This document shows, in pieces, positions 57,468 through 64,000 of a stretch of DNA of 64,000 nucleotides. The stretch's first letter is position 1. Each line of letters starts with the position of its first letter. The notes beneath the pieces were generated by a model that had not been told where the DNA came from, ran no database searches, and saw nothing but the letters and a program-made list of their open reading frames with translations. The stretch comes from Brevundimonas sp. 357 (GTDB taxonomy: Bacteria; Pseudomonadota; Alphaproteobacteria; Caulobacterales; Caulobacteraceae), in assembly GCF_003938605.1 (NCBI RefSeq), contig NZ_RHWX01000005.1, positions 62,001 to 126,000 on the forward strand. The letters are read 5' to 3'. Both the position numbers and the translations under genes were made by a program.

Positions 57468-59123
57468 ATGCTGAGACGACTGATGGAACGAAGCCTGCCC
57501 GCGCGCCTGCGTCGGGATCGGCGCGGCGGGGTGACGATCATGTCCGCGGTGTTCGGCGGCCTGATCTGCGTCAGCGCGGCCCTGGCGGTCGATGTCGGGG
57601 TGGTCGTTCTCAAGGGGCGCGAGCTTCAAGGCGCGGCCGATCTGTCGGCCCTCGCCGCCGCCGGCGCTCTGAACGACGCCGAGACGGCCGCCGAGACGAC
57701 GGCGCGCGCCAACATCGCTGATCTGTCAGACGTTCAGGTGGAAACGGGAGTATATACGCCTGATCCGGCCTTGCAGCCGTCAGAACGATTCGTTGCCGGC
57801 GGGACTGACGTCAACGCGGCGCGGGTCGTGGCGACAGCGCCCGCGCCGTTGTTCTTCGGCCGGTGGATCCTGGGCCGAGAGACAGTCAGCGTCACCAAGC
57901 AGGCGACGGCGGCGCGGCCGGGCGGGGCGCCTACGGCCATGTTCTCGATCGGATCGCGCCTGGCGTCGCTGGACGGGGGCTTGGCCAACGCCCTGCTGTC
58001 GGCGCTGTTGGGTGCAAGCGTGTCCCTGACCGCGATGGACTATCGCAATCTGGCCGACGCCCAGGTCAGCCTGCTGCAGTTTTCGGACGCTCTGGCCGTG
58101 GACCTGGGCGTGACCGCCGGCGACTATGACGCCCTGTTGAAGCATGAGATGGAGACGCGCCGTGTCCTGCGGGTGCTTGAAAGAGTCGCGGGCTCTGACG
58201 CGAAAGGCGTGTTGGGCAAGCTGGTCGGCGCGCCCGCCGATGCACGCCTGAAGCTGGGTGATCTGATCGGGGTGGAAGCCGAGGCGCGCCACGGCCTGCG
58301 CGAGCGCTTGAACGCGCAGGTGTCGGCCTTGGATCTGCTGATGGCGACGCTGCAGACGGCGAACCAGGAGCGTCAGTTGGCCCTGGACGTCGGCGCTCGG
58401 GCCGGGCTGGCGGATCTGGACGTCATGCTGGCGATCGGCGAGCGCCCGAACCGTTCGTCCTGGCTGACGATCACCGGCAAGGGCGAACCGATCATTCGCA
58501 CGGTGCAGACGCGGCTTTACCTGAAGGCGACGGCGCTAGACCGTGTTCCTCTGGTAGGTGCGCTGGCCCAGGTGAAAGCGCCGGTCCTGGTCGAAGTCGC
58601 CGGGTCGGAGGCGCGGTTGAAGTCCATCCATTGCGGGGCCTCGCCGCGTGTTCTGGTTGAGGCGAAACCGGGCGTGGCGCGGGTGCGGCTAGGGCAGATC
58701 AACGAAAGGCGCCTGCACGATTTCAAGTCCGAGTTGACGGTATCGCCGGCCGCTCTGGTCTCCGTCCTGCTGATCAAGGTTGAGGGCAAGGCCGACATCC
58801 AGGTTGCGGACATGACCTGGAGCGAGCTGGGTTTCACCGGCTCGGATATCGGTTCGAGCGAGCCCAAGACGGCGCAGTCGAGCGGTTTCATCAACGGCTT
58901 GATGGTCAGTCTGCTTCGCGATTTGGAGCTGACGGCCCTGGGGTTGCCGCTGCACATCGTCACCCAGCCGCTGGGCGTGGTGCTGACGCCGCTGGGGCCG
59001 GCGCTGGATGCGGTGGTTCAGCCGCTGCTGCAACTGTTGGGCGTGGGGGTGGGCGAAGCTGACGTATGGGTGCACGGCGTGCGCTGCCCCAACCAGGGCG
59101 GGACGCCGCAACTGGTCGGTTGA
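57468..59123 (+). CDS. TadG-family pilus-associated protein
   Basis: The 551-residue product has LRRDRRGGVTIMSAVFGGLI then VSAALAVDVGVVVLKGRELQ and GAADLSALAAAGAL, the N-terminal membrane anchor and TadG motif. The large periplasmic part is mostly novel in appearance, with DIGSSEPKTAQSSGFINGLM near the C-terminus and two cysteines (IHCGASP and VRCPNQG) that may bond. It is coupled to the tadE-like gene with a 1-nt gap. Confidence 0.88.
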   Translation: MLRRLMERSLPARLRRDRRGGVTIMSAVFGGLICVSAALAVDVGVVVLKGRELQGAADLSALAAAGALNDAETAAETTARANIADLSDVQVETGVYTPDPALQPSERFVAGGTDVNAARVVATAPAPLFFGRWILGRETVSVTKQATAARPGGAPTAMFSIGSRLASLDGGLANALLSALLGASVSLTAMDYRNLADAQVSLLQFSDALAVDLGVTAGDYDALLKHEMETRRVLRVLERVAGSDAKGVLGKLVGAPADARLKLGDLIGVEAEARHGLRERLNAQVSALDLLMATLQTANQERQLALDVGARAGLADLDVMLAIGERPNRSSWLTITGKGEPIIRTVQTRLYLKATALDRVPLVGALAQVKAPVLVEVAGSEARLKSIHCGASPRVLVEAKPGVARVRLGQINERRLHDFKSELTVSPAALVSVLLIKVEGKADIQVADMTWSELGFTGSDIGSSEPKTAQSSGFINGLMVSLLRDLELTALGLPLHIVTQPLGVVLTPLGPALDAVVQPLLQLLGVGVGEADVWVHGVRCPNQGGTPQLVG

Positions 59124-59129
59124 AGCGGG

Positions 59130-59157
59130 AGCGGGGCGGCGACTTCGGCCCCGCTCG
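59130..59157 (+). terminator. Hairpin after tadG-like gene
   Basis: GAGCGGGG pairs with CCCCGCTC around GCGGCGACTTCGGC-type loop bases, between convergent genes. There is no T run, so efficiency is uncertain. Confidence 0.5.
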
Positions 59158-59160
59158 ACG

Positions 59161-60516
59161 TCAGCCTTCGGTCGGGCGCAGGCCGGTGGCGGCTTGCTGC
59201 ACCGCGGCCGGACGACGTTGGCCGCCGGCGGCGATGACGCGGTCGATGCGGGCCTTTTCGGCGCGGAAGGCGGCCAGATCGGCGCCCGCCAGGACGGTGC
59301 CTTCCTGGGTCTTGATGCCGGCCGGATTGATCCGCTGGCCGTTGCGCCAGATTTCATAGTGCAGGTGCGGGCCGGTGGAAGCGCCGGTCGAACCGACGTA
59401 GGCCACCACCTGGCCCTGGGTCACGCGCTGACCGGCGCGCATGCCCGAGGCGAAGCGCGACAGGTGGCCGTAGCCGCTTTCCAGCCCATTGGCGTGGCGG
59501 ATGCGCAGCCAGTTGCCGTAACCGCCCCAGCGACGGGCCTCGACCACCACGCCGTCGGCGGGGGCCACGACCGGCGTGCCGGTGGAGGCGGCGAAGTCCA
59601 TCCCCTGGTGCATCTTGCGATAGCCCGAGATGGGGTGGGTGCGGACGCCGAAGTTGGAGCTGACGCGGCGGAAGTTCTGCAGCGGGGTGCGCATCATGGC
59701 GGTGCGCGTGTTCTTGCCCGTGGCGTCGAAATACTGGGCCGTCTTCGAGCCGGCGGGCTGGAAGCGGTAGAAGGCGTGGCCCTTCAGCTCGGCGTAGAGC
59801 AGTTCGCCGGTCTCCACCGTGCGGCCCGATTCCGTCACCGTGCGGTCGAAGACCAGGGTGAACTCGTCCGAGGCGCGCACGTCGCGCTGCATGTCGAACT
59901 TGTGGGCGAACAGCTGGCTGGCGCGGCGCACCACGGCCGAGGTGGCGCCCAGTTCGCGAGCGCTGGCGGACAGGGAGCGCTGCACCTTGTCGTTGGCGAC
60001 GACGGTTTCCTCAGTGACCTTCTCGTCCAGCGAGCGCAGGCGAAGCGCGCCGTCGAAGCTGCGCGACACGGTCAGCTGGCTGGCCGGGCCGGTGCGCATG
60101 GTCAGGCCGATCAGGCGGGCGTCGCCCAGGCCGCCGCGCGGCTTGGACACGGCGGTCTCGAAGCGGAGACCCGCGCGCAAATCCTTGAGATCGAAGGCGC
60201 TGGCGACGGTGTCGGCGACAGCGCGGGCTTCATCGGCGCCGACGCCGGTGCGTCGCACGGCCTGTTCGAAGGTTTCGCCGCGACGAATCTGGACCGGAAT
60301 GGCTTCCGGGGCGGTCATGCCGGCCGGCGCGGCGGCGGCGGCGTAGGCCTGCGCTTCAAGCGATTCGATCTGTTCCGCGGTCAGGACCGGAACTTCCTCG
60401 GCCTTCACCTGTTCATATCCACGACCGGCCAGCAGGGCGATGCCCACGGCGGCGCAAGTCGTCAGCAGGTGCGGCGCAAGCCGAACGGGCTGGCGGCGAG
60501 GATCGAACTGAGCCAT
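59161..60516 (-). CDS. M23 family peptidoglycan endopeptidase (MepM-like)
   Basis: The 451-residue product has a non-cleaved or cleaved N-terminal hydrophobic segment (LLTTCAAVGIALLAGRGY), a helical/OPA-like region (PVQIRRGETFEQAVRRTGVG), and a LytM domain with intact zinc ligands in YRKMHQGMDFAASTGTPVVA (His and Asp) and GPHLHYEIW (His-x-His). The YGHLSRF motif is present. It likely cleaves cross-links to allow wall growth, and contrasts with the degenerate LytM protein at 13.3 kb. Confidence 0.95.
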   Translation of the reverse strand: MAQFDPRRQPVRLAPHLLTTCAAVGIALLAGRGYEQVKAEEVPVLTAEQIESLEAQAYAAAAAPAGMTAPEAIPVQIRRGETFEQAVRRTGVGADEARAVADTVASAFDLKDLRAGLRFETAVSKPRGGLGDARLIGLTMRTGPASQLTVSRSFDGALRLRSLDEKVTEETVVANDKVQRSLSASARELGATSAVVRRASQLFAHKFDMQRDVRASDEFTLVFDRTVTESGRTVETGELLYAELKGHAFYRFQPAGSKTAQYFDATGKNTRTAMMRTPLQNFRRVSSNFGVRTHPISGYRKMHQGMDFAASTGTPVVAPADGVVVEARRWGGYGNWLRIRHANGLESGYGHLSRFASGMRAGQRVTQGQVVAYVGSTGASTGPHLHYEIWRNGQRINPAGIKTQEGTVLAGADLAAFRAEKARIDRVIAAGGQRRPAAVQQAATGLRPTEG

Positions 60517-60849
60517 GGGTCCCCGGCATATCGACGACGCTTAAAGCGCCAGACCAGTCGAAATTAGATTCACGCCGGACATTCCTGACCGACAGTGAAG
60601 CGAGCCGTATAGCCCGCCTGACCCATATTGGGAAGCGGGTGCGTTACATTCAGTTAACTTGGCGGGGGATCGGCGCAGTATTTCAGCGTTCGTTTTGGTG
60701 CGGATGTGAATCTTCGCCATTTTTAAGGTCTGGTGGTCCTGTAGTGGCGACATGGACACGGTATAGTTGTCGTGCTGCAACGACTGTCATCGTGGCGCAT
60801 TTTGTGGCGTTGTCGCCCTCAACCACTAAACGAAGATCGTTCCGCGACC
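60517..60849. other. Intergenic region between M23 gene and YdbH-like gene
   Basis: This divergent gap of 333 bases is relatively AT-rich (TTCAGTTAACTTGG, TTTTTAAGG) and likely holds promoters for both genes. A small imperfect palindrome (GTTGTCG...CAACGAC) lies at 60769-60787. Nothing stronger was seen. Confidence 0.5.
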
Positions 60850-63800
60850 TTGACCGAAGACGCCGATCCTTCCCCGCCGCGCGCGCAGACACGCAAACGC
60901 ACTGCTTCGATCGCCCTTCTGAAGGGGGCGGGCGTGGCGCTGATGGTTCTGCTGATCCTGGCGGCGACGTTGTATCTGAACCGCCGGGCGGCGGCGCGGG
61001 AGCTGCTGGTCGGCTGGCTGGACCGCAAGGGCATCGACGCCGATGTCGAGGTCGAACGGCTGGAGCTCAACGGCTTTGTCGGCAAGGTCTCCATCGGCGA
61101 TCCCAAGAACCCCGACTTCAAGGTCGAGCGGGTCGAGGTCGACTACGCCGTGGGGCTGCCGTGGTCGAAGGCCGGGCTGGGGGTGACGCCCAGCCGCGTC
61201 CGTCTGGTCCGCCCGATCGTGCGCGCGACGTGGAAGAACGGCGAGCTGTCGCTGGGCAGCCTTGATCCCCTGGTTGAGGAGTTCACCGGCAAGCCGCCCA
61301 AGCCGGATTCCCGCGCGCCCCTGGTCATCGTCGAAGGCGGCCAGGCGCGCCTCGACACCGAATACGGTCCGTTGCGCCTGCTGGCGGACGCGCGGATCGA
61401 CGACGGCAAGCTGATGCGGCTGTCGGGTCGGATGCCCGCCGCCTCGCTCAAGAGCGGCGATACCGAGGCGCGCGGCCTGGCCGGCGTCATCGAGGTGACG
61501 ACCGTGGGCGACCGTACGGCGGTGAAGCTGGACGCCCAGGCCGAGCGCTTCGTTGCTGCGGGCTTCGGCGGGCAGGGGGCGGCCTTGAGCCTCAGCGGCG
61601 ATCTGCCCTACCCGGACATGAAGACCCGGCGCGGCGACGGCCGGGTCGGCCTGACCGCGCGATTGACGGCGGATGAACTGGCCAGCGCCGGGACGACGGC
61701 GCGTCAGGCGGCGGCGACGATGGAATTCGCCGGGGCGGTCGAAGGCTGGCTCAACGCCTATAGCCTCAAGGGCGAGGCCAAGACGGCGGCGACGGCGGAC
61801 CGGCTTCAGGGCGAGGGGATGGAGGTTCGCCAGGCGGCGCTGGACCTCAGCCGCGTGACCCTGTCGACGTCGGGCGGGACGGAAGGCCAGGAGATGAAGT
61901 GGCGCGCGGCCTCGCCCCTGCGGCTGACGGCGGCGTCGGGTCGGTTGGGCGAGGCCCGCCTGACCCAGGCGGTCGTCGCTTCAAGCGCGATCGAGGCGGG
62001 CGGCAGGGGCGGCGCCTTCGAGGTGCGGGGTCCGGCGACCCTGAGCGCGCAGCGGCTGGCGACCGGCGATGTGGCCCTCAGCGGCGCGCGCGGCCGCCTG
62101 GACTTCGATCTGGTGCGGGACTCCATCACGCGGATCAGCGCGACCGGCGCGCTGGGGGCCGATCGGGTTTCGGCGCCGGTGCTGGGCGCGCCGCTGGCCG
62201 GCGATCTTCCGGAACTGGCCGAGTTGAAGCGGGCGCTGGGCGCCTTCGCCGTGGATGCGCCCCAGGTGCGGCTGGTCAGCGACAACGCCGGGGTCGAGCT
62301 GACCCTGCTGCGGCCGATCACCGCCCGCCCGGCCAACGGCGGCGAGCTGAGACTGTCGGCGGCGACGGGGCCGGTTCTGTCCCTGACGGCGGACGGAGCG
62401 ACGCGCGGGGCTTTCAGCGTGGCGTCCAAGCGCGGCGGCGGCCTGCCCGAGGCGCGCTTTGACGGCGTTGAATGGCGGCTGACGCCGGGCGGCTTCGCGG
62501 CGAAGCTGAAGGGGCAGGCGGCCCTGGACTTCGGCCCGGCGCGCGGGATCGCCTTCAGCACCCAGGGCGAACTGGCCTCGGCGGGCGGGCGCCTGACCTA
62601 TACGGCAAGCGATTGCATTGCGGTGACGCTGGACAAGCTCGACCTGGGCGAGAACTCGGTCGAGGCCGTGTCCGGCCGCGTGTGCCCGACGTCGGCGCCC
62701 CTGTTCGCCGCCCGGAACGGCGCCTGGCGCGCTCAGGCGCGTCTGGCCGATGTGGCGGCGACGGCGCCCGTCTTCGAGATCGGAATCTCCGGCGCCGAGG
62801 GCGATCTGGTCGTCGACGGCGCGGCCAAGGGGCTGTCGATGCGGGTGGGCGTCAGCAAGGCCCAGGTCGCGGATACGGCCGATCCGGTCCGCTTCCTGCC
62901 GCTTCAGGCCAAGGGCGAGGCGCGGCTGGCGGGCGACGTCTGGACCGCCGGATTTGATCTCAGCCGACTGGAGCACGCCATCGGCCGCGTCGAGGTGCGC
63001 CACGACGTTCAGGCTGAAGCGGGCGGGGCGGTGATCTCGGCGCCCAGCCTGGCCTTCACCGAGCATGGGCTTCAGCCGGACGACCTCAGCCCGCTCGTGG
63101 CCGACTATGTGAAGTCGCCGGTCGAAGGTTCGGCCGGGTTCGAGGGGCGTTTCGACTGGGCGGCCGAGGGGGCGACCAGTTCGGGCGTCCTGATCGTGCC
63201 GGAGCTGGATTTCACCAGCCCGGCGGGCAAGGTCCAGGGGCTGAAGGGGCGGGTGGAATTCACCAGCCTGACGCCGCTGATCACCGCCCCGGACCAGAAA
63301 CTGACCGCCGATCGGGTGCAGACGGTGACGCCGCTGACCGATCTTCAGCTGTCCTTCGGCCTGGACGAGAAGGCCCTGACCATCGGCGGCGGCCAGATTC
63401 AGGCGGCGGGCGGGCGCATCAGCGTCGAGCCCCTGTCCCTGCCGCTGACGCCGGGCGAAGGCTGGGGCGGGGTGGTCGTGGTCGAAGGCGTACAACTGAA
63501 CGAATTGCTGAAGAGCGCCAATCTTCAGGACAAGGCCGAGTTCGACGCCGTGGTGTCGGGGCGGCTGCCTTTCACCTATGATCCCAAGGACGGCTGGCGC
63601 ATTGTCGGCGGGGTGCTGAACGGGGTGCGGCCCGGCCGTCTGTCGATCGAGCCTCAGGTGTTCGACGACCTGGCCGCCGGCGGCGGGGGCGAGGCGGGCG
63701 TCCCGCCTAACGCCATGCAGGATCTGGCCTATCAGGCCATGCAGGATCTGGCGATCAGCGACCTGACCGCCGAGGTCAACAGCCTGGATCAGGGGCGTCT

Positions 63801-64000
63801 GGGCGTCCGCTTCCGCATCAACGGCCGCCACGATCCGCCCGAGCGCGAACAGCTTCGCCTGACCTTCTTGGAACTGATCCGCCGCGACTTCATGACCAAG
63901 AAGCTGAATCTGCCGTCGGATACGCCGATCGACCTGACGCTGGACACGACCTGGAACGCCAACCAGATCATCTCGGATCTGCTGGAATATGCGCGTCGCG
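60850..64000 (+). CDS. YdbH-family (AsmA-like) intermembrane phospholipid transport protein, 3' part cut by window
   Basis: A continuous reading frame from a TTG at 60850 runs off the right edge (1050 codons seen). After a short basic start come the membrane helix VALMVLLILAATLYLNRR, then LLVGWLDRKGIDADVEVERL and thousands of bases of beta-rich repeats of the AsmA/DUF748 kind. The C-terminal YdbH-like pattern is recognisable in NSLDQGRLGVRFRINGRHDP and SDLLEYARR. YdbH, with TamB and YhdP, is thought to bridge inner and outer membranes. No strong ribosome-binding site precedes the TTG, so the start is uncertain. Confidence 0.85.
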   Translation, partial: MTEDADPSPPRAQTRKRTASIALLKGAGVALMVLLILAATLYLNRRAAARELLVGWLDRKGIDADVEVERLELNGFVGKVSIGDPKNPDFKVERVEVDYAVGLPWSKAGLGVTPSRVRLVRPIVRATWKNGELSLGSLDPLVEEFTGKPPKPDSRAPLVIVEGGQARLDTEYGPLRLLADARIDDGKLMRLSGRMPAASLKSGDTEARGLAGVIEVTTVGDRTAVKLDAQAERFVAAGFGGQGAALSLSGDLPYPDMKTRRGDGRVGLTARLTADELASAGTTARQAAATMEFAGAVEGWLNAYSLKGEAKTAATADRLQGEGMEVRQAALDLSRVTLSTSGGTEGQEMKWRAASPLRLTAASGRLGEARLTQAVVASSAIEAGGRGGAFEVRGPATLSAQRLATGDVALSGARGRLDFDLVRDSITRISATGALGADRVSAPVLGAPLAGDLPELAELKRALGAFAVDAPQVRLVSDNAGVELTLLRPITARPANGGELRLSAATGPVLSLTADGATRGAFSVASKRGGGLPEARFDGVEWRLTPGGFAAKLKGQAALDFGPARGIAFSTQGELASAGGRLTYTASDCIAVTLDKLDLGENSVEAVSGRVCPTSAPLFAARNGAWRAQARLADVAATAPVFEIGISGAEGDLVVDGAAKGLSMRVGVSKAQVADTADPVRFLPLQAKGEARLAGDVWTAGFDLSRLEHAIGRVEVRHDVQAEAGGAVISAPSLAFTEHGLQPDDLSPLVADYVKSPVEGSAGFEGRFDWAAEGATSSGVLIVPELDFTSPAGKVQGLKGRVEFTSLTPLITAPDQKLTADRVQTVTPLTDLQLSFGLDEKALTIGGGQIQAAGGRISVEPLSLPLTPGEGWGGVVVVEGVQLNELLKSANLQDKAEFDAVVSGRLPFTYDPKDGWRIVGGVLNGVRPGRLSIEPQVFDDLAAGGGGEAGVPPNAMQDLAYQAMQDLAISDLTAEVNSLDQGRLGVRFRINGRHDPPEREQLRLTFLELIRRDFMTKKLNLPSDTPIDLTLDTTWNANQIISDLLEYARR

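Overview
The window is a high-GC alphaproteobacterial chromosome segment, most likely from a Caulobacterales member close to Brevundimonas. This rests on gene families and gene order: a stand-alone F1 operon whose beta subunit has a Lys/Ala/Pro-rich N-terminal tail, an EnvC-like/CtpA/divergent-deacetylase cluster, a small SRP RNA beside dnaX-ybaB-recR, ubiE-ubiB, and a protoglobin chemoreceptor. Coding density is high, most neighbouring genes are co-oriented, and many pairs overlap by 1-4 nt. No phage, insertion sequence, CRISPR array or rRNA operon was seen. The assignment was made by eye and not confirmed by any search.

Layout. 1-5450: TerC-like fragment, then atpHAGDC with a strong terminator. 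5500-12200: rppH, a FliL-like secreted protein, an ABC ATPase, small zinc and membrane proteins, a glyoxalase, a lipoprotein, nadD, and an acyltransferase pair. 12270-17640: rsfS, rlmH, envC-like, ctpA and a divergent polysaccharide deacetylase, linking ribosome maturation to envelope and peptidoglycan remodelling. 17800-25400: secreted and small proteins, bioB with a coupled acetyltransferase, a globin-coupled chemoreceptor, ahcY behind a palindromic operator, and a large unknown cytosolic gene. 25500-34300: a TonB receptor with a possible Fur site, a cobalamin adenosyltransferase, etfBA, and two tandem amidohydrolases of which the second has lost its metal motif. 34500-38620: SDR, phhB, ubiE, ubiB. 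38620-47360: arfB, a DUF188 protein, thrS-yidD, an Fe-S scaffold protein, a TPR protein, leucyl aminopeptidase plus NlpC/P60, a membrane cytochrome c, and kdsB. 47390-54212: nudC, SRP RNA, DUF3597, dnaX, a nitroreductase, ybaB-recR and rmuC. 54290-56543: two membrane proteins with an XRE regulator, a TraB/GumN protein, and tRNA-Gly(CCC). 56545-64000: an integrase remnant at the tRNA end, tadE/tadG, an M23 endopeptidase, and the start of a YdbH-like intermembrane protein.

Between genes the window is rich in palindromic repeats. One class is a doublet of inverted arms around a conserved spacer (three copies) plus two lone hairpins of the same arm. Two other doublet families share the architecture with different arms. 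The most distinctive element lies just after the SRP RNA: two tandem 46-bp-period hairpins with identical flanks and loop but different, perfectly compensated stems.
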